Assembly (NCBI GenBank): GCA_023430465.1
Contig: JAEZAM010000027.1
Span: 1-51,819, forward strand
From: Bacteroidota bacterium
GTDB lineage: Bacteria; Bacteroidota; Bacteroidia; Chitinophagales; Chitinophagaceae
Reading direction: 5' to 3'
DNA: 51,819 bases
Shown: positions 33,753 through 41,871 of the stretch, piece by piece
Layout of the letters: each line of letters starts with the position of its first letter
Numbering within the stretch: position 1 is the first letter of the stretch
Position numbers and translations under genes: made by a program
The notes under the pieces: generated by a model
Database searches by the model: none
What the model was told of the DNA's origin: nothing
The model's input: only the letters and a program-made list of their open reading frames with translations

Positions 33753-35036
33753 TTTTACCCAACCGGTTTGTTGCGCCGTTTTCACTAACTGGTAACCATT
33801 AGTATTCCCGATTACATCCATTGTTTGACCGACTTCCAGGCGGGCGAGAATGGCGGAGCTGCTATCCGGCCGTGCATAAATACTTTTTTCCGTTTTGACC
33901 TGCTGCGCTTTTCTTAATGGATCTGTTGTGATCTGAGATTGACGCGCAATGGCCTGCCTGCCATCAGGAAGCAAGACGCGATAGAAATCAGCTCCTGCCG
34001 CGACCGGGATCACCGGCAGATCCTGGTTCGGTTTTTCATTCCCCGCAAATGCATCTGTGGCCAGGACAGCCTCTTTTTTAAGTCGCATATACCTGTTAAG
34101 CTGCGTGGTGTCCGTTTTGATCTCGGGTAGTTTAGGGATGGCGGGATTCACAAATGGCAACGGATCTATGGCACCCTGGCTGGCGTAGATGCCAAAGTGC
34201 AGATGTGCCGGTGTGTTGCGCGCATTGCCCGTGTTCCCGACAGTTCCCAGGGGATCACCTACGTTAACTCGTTGACCAGCATTTACCAGTTGGGTATCCA
34301 GATGCGCATAGTAAAGACTGATGTTGGAGTCGTCAGGTCGAAGAAAGACAACCTTTCCGCCGAGGTTATTTTCATTCACGCGGGTCACGACGCCGGGTGC
34401 TGCTGCAATAACCGGAACGCCTTTCCTGGCAAAGATGTCGATGCCCTCATGTGATCTTTTTCCGCCATCACGGTCTGCTCCCCAGAAACTTTGAATACGC
34501 GGATTATCCGATTGCCTGAGCGGGAACGCCAGGGAAGGCGCCGTGTTGATCGATAAGGTGTAGCTGATTGTCTGAAGCAGTTCAGGCTGTAATCGAAGTA
34601 TGTAAGTTTTGTCTGCATCTGCATCGATATGCCATTGGCGGGACAGTGAGTCAATTGATTCGACCAGTTTTTTTTCGTTGCCATCAAGTTCCCATATTTC
34701 TATAAAGAGCCTGAACCCGGATGCTGGTTGGGTAGTCAGTTCGAAATTGATACGCTGGCCGCGTTTGGCATTGACCAGGAATCCGAATGCCGTTGGCCTG
34801 TTGTCTGTGAACAATCCTTTTTCCCGATAGGGAAGTTCTGCAGGTGTTGGCCGCTCGAGACTATTGCGGCCTGCGGTCAGCCACTGCTGTCCCATACTGG
34901 TTTGATCCAGCCTGGCATCCGCAAGTGAAGACGCATATGCTTCATACGCGGTACGTTTTCCAAATGTGGAGTTACAGGAACTGGCCAGCAAAACTATGGA
35001 TGCGAAGGCGAAAACGGCGGAGACATGTTTGATCAT
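33747..35036 (-). CDS. M23 peptidase lipoprotein with SH3 domain
   Basis: This 429-residue protein has a lipobox ending LLASSC at Cys21 and should sit in the cell envelope. Residues about 80-170 are an uncharacterised beta-rich region. The LytM/M23 zinc-peptidase domain is at about 180-290, with HEGIDIFARKGVPV (H and D ligands), YYAHLD and HLHFGI. The C-terminal 100 residues, with SIYARPDSSSAILARLEVG, look like a bacterial SH3 domain. It should cut or bind peptidoglycan. It converges on the SemiSWEET gene. Confidence 0.92.
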   Translation of the reverse strand: MIKHVSAVFAFASIVLLASSCNSTFGKRTAYEAYASSLADARLDQTSMGQQWLTAGRNSLERPTPAELPYREKGLFTDNRPTAFGFLVNAKRGQRINFELTTQPASGFRLFIEIWELDGNEKKLVESIDSLSRQWHIDADADKTYILRLQPELLQTISYTLSINTAPSLAFPLRQSDNPRIQSFWGADRDGGKRSHEGIDIFARKGVPVIAAAPGVVTRVNENNLGGKVVFLRPDDSNISLYYAHLDTQLVNAGQRVNVGDPLGTVGNTGNARNTPAHLHFGIYASQGAIDPLPFVNPAIPKLPEIKTDTTQLNRYMRLKKEAVLATDAFAGNEKPNQDLPVIPVAAGADFYRVLLPDGRQAIARQSQITTDPLRKAQQVKTEKSIYARPDSSSAILARLEVGQTMDVIGNTNGYQLVKTAQQTGWVKL

Positions 35037-35105
35037 CCCAATGCTATTTAACCGGATGTTGGTATAGTAGTTGACCGAAAATTGCTTTAAACATCAGTGT
35101 ATCAG

Positions 35106-35213
35106 ATGGCAATCATTCCAATCATATTGTTAGCCGGAGGTGCGATTGTTTTTATCGTATTGATGGTAGCTGCATCCAGGAAACGATCCAACGGATCGCA
35201 GGATCAGGGTTAA
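35106..35213 (+). CDS. 35-residue membrane microprotein
   Basis: From ATG 35106 the frame encodes MAIIPIILLAGG, one hydrophobic helix to about residue 23, and a basic Ser/Arg/Lys tail ending GSQDQG. There is one clean start and stop, and the plus strand here is otherwise empty. Its stop overlaps the stop of the minus-strand gene at 35210. Tiny single-helix proteins are real in many bacteria, but there is no homology evidence. Confidence 0.4.
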   Translation: MAIIPIILLAGGAIVFIVLMVAASRKRSNGSQDQG

Positions 35214-35398
35214 TGAGAAGGTTGATCCTCGTCTTCGTCCAGGCGCCGATCTACTTTCTTTCCCTTGAGATCCTCGTTTGTTACCTGCTCACCTTTGCCA
35301 ACTTCCTCCCCGGGAGCTTTGTCAACCGGCTGTTGCTGATCATTGTCCGGCGTCTTATCCTGTGGTAAATCCTTCTGATGTTTTTCTTTTTGTTGCAT
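35210..35398 (-). CDS. hydrophilic 62-residue protein, unknown
   Basis: This is a very charged, Gln/Asp/Glu/Lys-rich protein without hydrophobic segments or cysteines (VDKAPGEEVGKGEQVTNEDLK), probably disordered. ATG 35398 is used because the frame's earlier codon is TTG. The composition is like small Bacteroidota proteins of unknown role. It has no near neighbours on its strand. Confidence 0.5.
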   Translation of the reverse strand: MQQKEKHQKDLPQDKTPDNDQQQPVDKAPGEEVGKGEQVTNEDLKGKKVDRRLDEDEDQPSH

Positions 35399-35588
35399 CT
35401 CCAAATCATGAAATTGTTATGCCAAACCGACAAGAGCTGTCATTCGAAAGTAATTTTATTAGGGGGAAACACCTGTTTAGTTCATGCCCGTGTAAGAAAT
35501 TGGTCATGTTTTCATAAACAAAACGGCCAGAAGAGATCGCGGAGATGGGAATTGGCTATATTAGTGCGACTTATCCAAACTACTGCAC

Positions 35589-35873
35589 ATGATAGTGCCG
35601 ATTCATTTTGAACATCAGCATCAACAGGTCAGGTCACACCTGATCTATAATTTCTCTTCCGTTGAGGATATTATTCTTGTTACTCCCGTAATCGAGTATC
35701 CGGGAATAGCGTTATTCACCCGCACCAACTACGACCTGATTTATAAGAAAGTAGGCGAACACGAGTGGAAGCTTGACGATAAGCTCAGGCCGATGTATGC
35801 CGCCACGGTGCGAAATCTCAACAACCAGTTGGAGCAGCATTTCAGTGACCGCCATTTCCGGTTTACCGCCTGA
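35589..35873 (+). CDS. 94-residue protein, unknown
   Basis: A soluble protein with no recognised domain. The C-terminal third reads YKKVGEHEWKLDDKLRPMYA and ends in an amphipathic helix with LNNQLEQHF. The next gene has a similar end, W-x3-D-x3-RP-A-x-V and a final helix with E-x-HF, so the two may be distant paralogues. It starts 180 nt after the unknown gene at 35398. I do not assign a function. Confidence 0.65.
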   Translation: MIVPIHFEHQHQQVRSHLIYNFSSVEDIILVTPVIEYPGIALFTRTNYDLIYKKVGEHEWKLDDKLRPMYAATVRNLNNQLEQHFSDRHFRFTA

Positions 35874-35941
35874 AGCTTCCCCCTGTCCTCCCAACAAGGC
35901 ATTAAAATTGAAATATGATAGTGCAAAAAAGCACCATCATA

Positions 35942-36181
35942 ATGGAGGATAAAATTTTCGACATCATCGTAGAAGCGGAAGGCAGGCGATACAAGGGCTG
36001 GGTAAACCCTTCCGAAAAAGTAAACGCGAAAGGCATTCCCCAATCATTTCATGTTGTACTCGACAACGTTTCCTTTGGTTATCTGTCATTCCAGGATTGC
36101 AAGTGGACGGTAGATGAACACCGCCCTGCTGCACTGGTAAATGCAGTAGGCAAGCAGATCGAGGCACACTTTCAATTCTGA
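35942..36181 (+). CDS. 79-residue protein, unknown
   Basis: A small soluble protein beginning MEDKIFDIIVEAEGRRYKGWV, with SFHVVLDNVSFGYLSF and a C-terminal CKWTVDEHRPAALVNAVGKQ. ATG 35915 would add nine residues. Its C-terminus resembles that of the gene at 35589. It ends 4 nt before the YihY/BrkB gene, so co-transcription with it is probable. No known family is evident. Confidence 0.65.
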   Translation: MEDKIFDIIVEAEGRRYKGWVNPSEKVNAKGIPQSFHVVLDNVSFGYLSFQDCKWTVDEHRPAALVNAVGKQIEAHFQF

Positions 36182-36185
36182 CCGG

Positions 36186-37121
36186 ATGGAAAAGAAGAAC
36201 AAAATCACAGCGAAGGGGATATGGCAGGTGCTGAAGGAGTCAGGTAAAGGTTTCATTGATGACAAACTCACCAAGCTCAGCGGGTCGCTTGCTTACTACA
36301 CGGTGTTTTCGATGGCACCACTCCTGATCGTTATCATATTTCTCAGTGGTTTGTTGCTGGGCCAGGAGGCGGTACAGGGTCAGATATATGATCAGCTAAA
36401 AGGTTTCCTTGGTGCAGATACCGCTGCACAGTTGCAGGATATTGTGAAGAATGCAGCTATCAGCGGTGACAATACAATTGCCGCCACGATCGGCGTCATC
36501 ACGCTTATCATTGGTGCAACAACCGTATTTGCAGAGATACAGGATTCTATCAACACGATCTGGGGCCTCAAGCCCAAGCCGAAGAAGGGCTGGCTCAAGT
36601 TGCTGCAAAATCGTTTTCTTTCTTTTTCTGTGATCGTCAGCCTGGGATTTTTGCTGATCGTCTCGCTGGCAATTACCTCCGTGATCGATATCTTCAGCAA
36701 GGCACTTGCAGCCAGGTTTCCGGATGTGACCGTAGTGCTATTTTATATTATCAACCAGTTGATCACGCTGCTGGTTGTGTCGTCGATTTTCGCCGTAATC
36801 TTCAAGGTGCTACCAGACGCGAGGATCAGGTGGAAGGATGTGATGTCCGGCGCTGTGGTCACGGCCATCCTCTTCATGCTGGGGAAATTCGGCATCTCCT
36901 TTTACATCAGTAAGGCCGCGGTTGGCAGTACCTACGGCGCGGCGGGTTCCCTGGCTATCCTGCTGGTATGGACTTATTATTCCTCTCTGATCCTGTATTT
37001 CGGAGCGGAGTTTACGAAGGCTTTTGCCATCCGCTATGGTGCCGCCATTCATCCCAATGATTACGCAGTAACGACAAAACAGGTGGAGGTGGAAACGGGC
37101 CGAAAGGTGATCAAAAGCTGA
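36186..37121 (+). CDS. YihY/virulence factor BrkB family membrane protein
   Basis: This 311-residue inner-membrane protein has six hydrophobic segments. SGSLAYYTVFSMAPLLIVIIFL near residues 27-49 is the family signature. TVFAEIQDSINTIWGLKPKPKKGW and GSTYGAAGSLAILLVWTYYSSLILYFGAEFTKAFAIRYG are the other conserved parts. The family is often misnamed ribonuclease BN; its real role is unknown, perhaps transport. It starts 4 nt after the unknown 79-residue gene. Its TGA forms TGATCA with the stop of the convergent CinA gene. Confidence 0.93.
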   Translation: MEKKNKITAKGIWQVLKESGKGFIDDKLTKLSGSLAYYTVFSMAPLLIVIIFLSGLLLGQEAVQGQIYDQLKGFLGADTAAQLQDIVKNAAISGDNTIAATIGVITLIIGATTVFAEIQDSINTIWGLKPKPKKGWLKLLQNRFLSFSVIVSLGFLLIVSLAITSVIDIFSKALAARFPDVTVVLFYIINQLITLLVVSSIFAVIFKVLPDARIRWKDVMSGAVVTAILFMLGKFGISFYISKAAVGSTYGAAGSLAILLVWTYYSSLILYFGAEFTKAFAIRYGAAIHPNDYAVTTKQVEVETGRKVIKS

Positions 37122-37607
37122 TCACTTCCTGAACAGCGACAGGAGTTTATCCAGGATAGCCTGTACGATCTCGCGTTGTATCTCAAGCGGACTGCCCTTG
37201 GCTGGTGTGACTCTAGCGGTGACCCTAACTTCTCCCCTGTATGCTATTGAAAAGTAGGCAAACACCCGGTTATCGGATTCAGGCACCGGCGATGCATAGC
37301 CGGTCACACCGATTCCCCAATCGCTGTTGAAAAGCGTACACACATTTATCGCCATTTCATCAGCTACGCGCCCGGATACACAATTATTAGCCGTTGCGTG
37401 AATGGGTTCTACAGCCAGGTGTTTAAACTTTTGACCAAGATTATAGGCCGTAATTCCGCCCTGGAAAAATAAGGAGGCTTCCACTATGCTGGACATCGCC
37501 AGTTGCAGCAGACCCGCTGTCACGCTCTCTGCTACTGCAATTGTCTCGCCACGGAGCTTCAGCGCAAGGCCTATCGGTTCGAGTGATATAGGATCAAAAT
37601 CCTTCAT
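37122..37607 (-). CDS. CinA-like nicotinamide-nucleotide amidase
   Basis: This 161-residue cytosolic protein is the C-terminal CinA/PncC domain alone, which deamidates NMN to nicotinate mononucleotide in the pyridine nucleotide cycle. ETIAVAESVTAGLLQLAM near residue 20 is the catalytic Ser/Lys region signature, FFQGGITAYNLGQKF near 54 is the second, and VGTGYASP-like GVTGYASPVPE near 109 the third. The N-terminal MoaB-like domain of full CinA is absent, as in E. coli PncC/YgaD. ATG 37607 gives the usual start; the frame upstream to 37691 has no family match. Confidence 0.88.
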   Translation of the reverse strand: MKDFDPISLEPIGLALKLRGETIAVAESVTAGLLQLAMSSIVEASLFFQGGITAYNLGQKFKHLAVEPIHATANNCVSGRVADEMAINVCTLFNSDWGIGVTGYASPVPESDNRVFAYFSIAYRGEVRVTARVTPAKGSPLEIQREIVQAILDKLLSLFRK

Positions 37608-37755
37608 TATTTTTTTTACATATTCTCTACAAAACCCTGCCAATTGTTTCAATAGTGGCTGCCTGGAAGTCGCGCCATAACTGGTTTTCACGTGGCATGC
37701 ACTTTGATTTATTTACGTGATCTATTAAAACAACGATTATCTAAAAAACTTAATT

Positions 37756-38334
37756 ATGCCAAGTACAAAAACTCCAAGCCGTACAAAAAAGGCTTCAGCA
37801 AAAAGCACATCCGGATCGGCTACCGGGAATACACAGTTGGAAAAATTCTTTCTCGATTCGTTGAAAGATATCTACTGGGCCGAGAAGCATCTCACCAAAG
37901 CGCTGCCTAAAATGATGAAGGCGGCAACCACAGAAGAGCTTCAGACTGCCATTGAAACACATATCGATCAGACAGAAGAACAGATCGGGCGCCTGGAGCA
38001 GGTGTTTGAGATCCTCGGAAGAAAACCGCAGGCGAAAAAATGCGAGGCAATGGAAGGGCTTATCAAAGAAGGTGAATCCATCGTAGAAGAAACTGAAGAT
38101 GGTTCGATGACCCGCGATGTAGGTATCATTATGGCCTCCCAAAAAGTGGAGCATTATGAGATCGCAACTTATGGCGGACTGGTGCAGCTTGCAAAGACCA
38201 TGGGCCAGGACGAGATCGCAGAGATTCTCGCTGTAACCCTTGAAGAAGAGAAAGAAACAGATACCCTGCTGACCGAGATCGCCGAAAATAACATCAACTG
38301 GGAGGCCGAACAGGAAGACAACGAAGAGGAATAG
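37756..38334 (+). CDS. YciE/YciF-family ferritin-like protein
   Basis: This 192-residue protein is a DUF892 four-helix ferritin-like protein. FLDSLKDIYWAEKHLTKALPKM near residues 34-56 is the family signature. HIDQTEEQIGRLEQVFEILG, GIIMASQKVEHYEIATYGGL and LEEEKETDTLLTEIAENNI follow, carrying the Glu and His residues that may bind a di-iron site. Residues 1-30 are basic and Ser/Lys/Thr-rich, the tail very acidic. The family is linked to stress responses in enterobacteria. An intrinsic terminator follows its stop. Confidence 0.93.
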   Translation: MPSTKTPSRTKKASAKSTSGSATGNTQLEKFFLDSLKDIYWAEKHLTKALPKMMKAATTEELQTAIETHIDQTEEQIGRLEQVFEILGRKPQAKKCEAMEGLIKEGESIVEETEDGSMTRDVGIIMASQKVEHYEIATYGGLVQLAKTMGQDEIAEILAVTLEEEKETDTLLTEIAENNINWEAEQEDNEEE

Positions 38335-38353
38335 TTTTTACCGAATACCAGCC

Positions 38354-38381
38354 AGCCGGGACATTGTCCCGGCTTTTTTTT
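38354..38381 (+). terminator. intrinsic terminator after YciE gene
   Basis: AGCCGGGAC at 38354-38362 pairs with GTCCCGGCT at 38366-38374 around ATT, followed by a run of seven T. It lies 19 nt after the stop. Confidence 0.93.
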
Positions 38382-38394
38382 GCACTTTTATGCA

Positions 38395-39051
38395 TCATTC
38401 ACCTGTTTCCATATGTGGTGCATCAACTGGTTTGGACTGGGGAGACCCTTTCTGCCGCAAAAAGATCGAGAGTACCACGATGGCAAACACTGACAGGAAT
38501 TCACTTTGCCAGTTCTGGAAAGATTCAAACCAGAAGCGCGGCTGAGAAAGATATTCCCCAAGATTTTCCACAGGCTTCCCAAGTTGGGACAATTTATCGT
38601 TCTCATCCCGCAGTGAGCCATAAAGGTGAAGCAGGAAGGATAAAATAAAAAGAATGATCAACACGATGCTTAACGAATGTTGGTAGATCCTCAGCATTAA
38701 ACCACCCCGTTTTACCGGCCCAGGAGCTCCGCGCCGGTTTGGATCAGGAGCGCGGTCCACCTCTTCCTCGCCATCAAACCCTTTGGATTCGGAAGATCCT
38801 ATCTGTTTAAGCGATATCGTCAGAATGACAAACAAAGCCATCTGGAGAAATTCACTTTCCCAGTTTTCGAAGGTTGATTGTATGAAATGTCCCGACTTCA
38901 GGTACTTTGACATAGACATCGGAGGCACGCCTCGCTCTTCGAGTTACTGGTTGTGTTCCGCCTGCCCTGTGAAGGCCTGACCTATAATAGCTAAAATAAA
39001 TAAGAGCAGAAACGTTGCCGACAAGGCGTTTCTCTTCAGGTATTTACTCAT
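38395..39051 (-). pseudogene. DUF6766-like membrane protein, nonsense-interrupted
   Basis: From ATG 39051 the frame encodes MSKYLKRNALSATFLLLFIL, a first membrane helix, then IIGQAFTGQAEHNQ. Codon 36 is TAA (38944-38946 on the plus strand reads TTA). In the same frame the reading continues LEERGVPP and SKYLKSGHF into STFENWESEFLQMALFVIL, which is what DUF6766 proteins have next. One base (CAA to TAA) would restore a 218-residue protein. The rest holds a second copy of the same unit (SIVLIILFILSFLLHLYG, then FESFQNWQSEFLSVFAIVV), so the protein is an internal duplication. The downstream part can still start at GTG 38928 or ATG 38919. It may be a pseudogene, a two-piece gene or a sequencing error. 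Confidence 0.75.
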
Positions 39052-39157
39052 ATAGTTTTGTTTGAAGTCAATTAGTACATAATGCGATAACACTGTAAAA
39101 ACTTCCATGGCATACATGTTGCATCATATCATTCCCGCGCAATTGCGGTGAACCTGT

Positions 39158-39343
39158 ATGAACCTCTCCGTAAAAAATACCAGTCAGTCTAAGTTAACCG
39201 TCCTTCCGGGGAACAAGAATGTTATCAGCCGCCCGGTGGTAAAGTCTTTACCTGCTTACAAAAAAGTCCGTATTACCGAACGGCCTTCGATGCCTCCTGA
39301 ACAACATGGTTATATCAAGGCGCGTCGTCACGATTTCCTTTGA
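39158..39343 (+). CDS. basic 61-residue protein, unknown
   Basis: A short basic protein without hydrophobic segments, rich in Lys, Val, Ser and Pro (VVKSLPAYKKVRITERPS). It starts divergently 107 nt from the interrupted DUF6766 gene and ends 2 nt before the stop of the convergent LLM oxidoreductase. No family is recognised. It resembles the small basic protein at 40425 in size and composition. Confidence 0.45.
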   Translation: MNLSVKNTSQSKLTVLPGNKNVISRPVVKSLPAYKKVRITERPSMPPEQHGYIKARRHDFL

Positions 39344-39345
39344 TT

Positions 39346-40290
39346 TTACTTATTTCTCCTTCCAAAATCACGGATAAACAGGTCCTGGTGGGTGTTCACG
39401 TTGTGCAGGCTGATCCTGTCCACACCGCAGCCACGATAAAGATCCAGCAACGCATCGAGATGATCCATTGATGTGAGTATGTGCATTTTATCCGCAACTT
39501 CTTCTTTTGTCATCTTTTCTGTTGCTTCATCAAACTGTTCGGGCTTGTAGAGTTCGGCCAGCTCATCTTTGCCCAGGAGATTTGATCGCCATTGCTCCCA
39601 GGCGCCGTCCAGCGCAACCTGGTAATCGGGATGATACGAAAAGGAGAGCTGCACCCAGAAGGGTTTGCCCGCCCCGCCTGATTTCTCAAATGCGTTCTTT
39701 TTCTCCAGGGTATCGTCCTTTGACCCGGCGGTGGTGAGCAGCCCGTCAGCCCATGATCCTGCCCAGGCGGAGGTTTCTGTTGAGATGGCGGCGCATAGCA
39801 GTCGGGGAGCCGTTTCAGGTAGTGTATAGAGTCTTGCTTCGCGGATGCGGATATGTCCTTCAAAACTGACTTCCTGGCCAATAAGCAGTTTTCGTATCAT
39901 TCCCGCACACTCAAGCAGCCGCTCGTTGCGCACCTGGTGCGAAGGCCAGGGGAGGCCGGTGATCGATTCATTGAGTGCTTCACCACTGCCCAACTCCACA
40001 TCGATTCGACCTGGATACATTTCGGCCAGCGTAGCGATCGCCTGTGCGGCTATGGCCGGGTGATATCGCTGACCGGGAGCACAGACCATGCTGTAAGGAA
40101 GTCTGGTGATTTGCATGGCCGCTGCGATCCAGGCGAAGCTGAACCCGCTCTGTCCCTGGCGCTTGCTCCAGGGATGGAAATGGTCGGAGGAGTGGATGGC
40201 ATCGAACCCGGAGGCTTCGGCCAGTTTTACCAGTTGCAACAGGTGAGAAGGCCGAAACTGTTCATGAGATGCATGGTAGGCGATTTTCAT
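39346..40290 (-). CDS. LLM-class flavin-dependent oxidoreductase
   Basis: This 314-residue TIM-barrel enzyme belongs to the luciferase-like family. It starts MKIAYHASHEQFRPSHLLQLVKLAE, has SGFDAIHSSDHFHPW near residue 32 and VELGSGEALNESITGLPWPSH near 99, the flavin- and substrate-binding stretches of the non-F420 or F420 glucose-6-phosphate dehydrogenase-like branch. LLTTAGSKDDTLEKK follows later. No cofactor F420 genes are visible, so FMN is more likely. It lies 353 nt upstream of the GH1 operon's last gene and has the same direction, but is not clearly part of it. Confidence 0.9.
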   Translation of the reverse strand: MKIAYHASHEQFRPSHLLQLVKLAEASGFDAIHSSDHFHPWSKRQGQSGFSFAWIAAAMQITRLPYSMVCAPGQRYHPAIAAQAIATLAEMYPGRIDVELGSGEALNESITGLPWPSHQVRNERLLECAGMIRKLLIGQEVSFEGHIRIREARLYTLPETAPRLLCAAISTETSAWAGSWADGLLTTAGSKDDTLEKKNAFEKSGGAGKPFWVQLSFSYHPDYQVALDGAWEQWRSNLLGKDELAELYKPEQFDEATEKMTKEEVADKMHILTSMDHLDALLDLYRGCGVDRISLHNVNTHQDLFIRDFGRRNK

Positions 40291-40424
40291 ATGTGAAGGC
40301 TCCCCGGAAGTTATTTAAGTAATGATATTTTTTGCTGATGCGTAACGACCTGCAAATCGCTGAAAGGTTTAACCAGTCTGCATTTGGGCACGTTATTGGA
40401 TATGATTTAACAAAACGGTCAATT

Positions 40425-40640
40425 ATGAGAAAAGGTCCTGCGTCAAAGAATCTGCAAAAAGTGCAAAGTGTGATCACCAAACCTTTCCGTCGTGAGAGCA
40501 TCCGTCCATTTACTGAGAAGCCCTCTGTTGATCCGGCTTCCGCAAAACCCGGTAACAGGAATGACAATCTCAACGCGGCGGATCTGTTCTCGCTTTTTAC
40601 GGCGGATATAATTCGTGAAGAGGTATTGTTTACCCGCTAA
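40425..40640 (+). CDS. basic 71-residue protein, unknown
   Basis: A small basic protein beginning MRKGPASKNLQKVQSV and ending LFSLFTADIIREEVLFTR. ATG 40338 would add 29 residues. It is on the opposite strand between the LLM and GH1 genes, ends 3 nt before the GH1 stop, and resembles no family I know. The call rests on an open frame and its amphipathic end. Confidence 0.4.
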   Translation: MRKGPASKNLQKVQSVITKPFRRESIRPFTEKPSVDPASAKPGNRNDNLNAADLFSLFTADIIREEVLFTR

Positions 40641-40643
40641 TAC

Positions 40644-41852
40644 TTACCAGTTATCGAACACTAGTCCGAAACTCTCTTCATTCAGAATATCTTTCCAGTT
40701 TTCTATCAATGTCCTGTAGGCTTCACCTACGGGCATTATTTTTCTGTCCAGGTCATAAAGTCCTAATTCGTTTACCCGGCCATCGTCATTGCGCAGCGCA
40801 GAATCCCAGTCGACCTGGTGCAGGAGGCTATACCACGTGAAGCCGATAATGGGAATGCCATCGTGTTTGAGGCGGTGAACATTTGCCCATTGTTTCAGCA
40901 GCCATTCTTTACATGCGGGCATACGGATATTTGTTTCAGTATGCATGATAGGCAACTTGTATCTGCGGTAATACTGGCTGGTGATAACGTAGTAACCGAA
41001 TATCTCGCCCGCAGCCTGTGTGTGGCCGTCGGGGAACACCAGGTGCTCGTTGGTTACATAGTAATCGTTTCCCATGATACAGCGTGCCTTCACCTGGTTG
41101 TCCGTAAACCACCTGTATTCCTGCGCAGTCATGCCATTTTGCAGAAGGTATTCATACATCGTCACATTCAGCGGGTAGCCGTAGGTGAGGTCGAGTGAAA
41201 GGAACCGTTTCTGATTCAGGAAGCGGGCAAGAGGTGCTGCTGCCGGGTCCATTGCATGGAAGTATTCAGATGACTCGCTTTGTATGAATGAGGCCTCCGG
41301 CTGGATTTTCAATATCTCCTGCATGGCCATCACATTTGCCTTGCACAGGTGTTTCAACGCTGTGACGAATGCTTTATCGGATTGAAGGCATTCATTCCAC
41401 CAGCCATACTGCGCGGAAAACATGGCAGCAATAAAGATCTCGTTGATGGGTGTATAAAAATGCAGCTCCGGAAAGCGCTGTGCAAAAGCGCGCGCATATT
41501 CTGCAAAGTAGTGTGGGAAGTCAGGATTCTGAAAATTACCCATCCAGTCCGGAATACCAAAGTGGCATAGATCTACAAGCGGTGTAACATGAAGTTCTTT
41601 CAACCGGTTGAAGGTGGCGTCTGTGAAATCCCAGTTGTATTTGCCGGGTGCTTCATGCACGGAATAATAGGGCGGTCCATAGCGCAGGAATTCTATGCCC
41701 ACATCTTTAAGCAACATAAAATCTTCTTCCCAACGCGCGTAATGGTCTGTTTTCTCCATTTCATCCACACGCTTGGTGCTGCCATCGGGGAGTTTGATTG
41801 TTGGATAACTGTTTTCGATGCCAGTGGCGAACATGAATTTATTTCCAGCCAT
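40644..41852 (-). CDS. GH1-family glycoside hydrolase
   Basis: This 402-residue protein has the (beta/alpha)8 fold of family 1, with acid/base E138 in FYTPINEIF and nucleophile E306 in IMHTETNIR. The catalytic pair is intact. There is no signal peptide, so it would act on phosphorylated or small beta-glycosides in the cytosol, or be surface-associated by an unknown route. At 402 residues it is shorter than classic GH1 enzymes (about 450). It starts 19 nt after the GH1-RmlD gene and is probably its operon partner. Confidence 0.88.
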   Translation of the reverse strand: MAGNKFMFATGIENSYPTIKLPDGSTKRVDEMEKTDHYARWEEDFMLLKDVGIEFLRYGPPYYSVHEAPGKYNWDFTDATFNRLKELHVTPLVDLCHFGIPDWMGNFQNPDFPHYFAEYARAFAQRFPELHFYTPINEIFIAAMFSAQYGWWNECLQSDKAFVTALKHLCKANVMAMQEILKIQPEASFIQSESSEYFHAMDPAAAPLARFLNQKRFLSLDLTYGYPLNVTMYEYLLQNGMTAQEYRWFTDNQVKARCIMGNDYYVTNEHLVFPDGHTQAAGEIFGYYVITSQYYRRYKLPIMHTETNIRMPACKEWLLKQWANVHRLKHDGIPIIGFTWYSLLHQVDWDSALRNDDGRVNELGLYDLDRKIMPVGEAYRTLIENWKDILNEESFGLVFDNW

Positions 41853-41871
41853 ATCTTTTTATTCTATTTAT

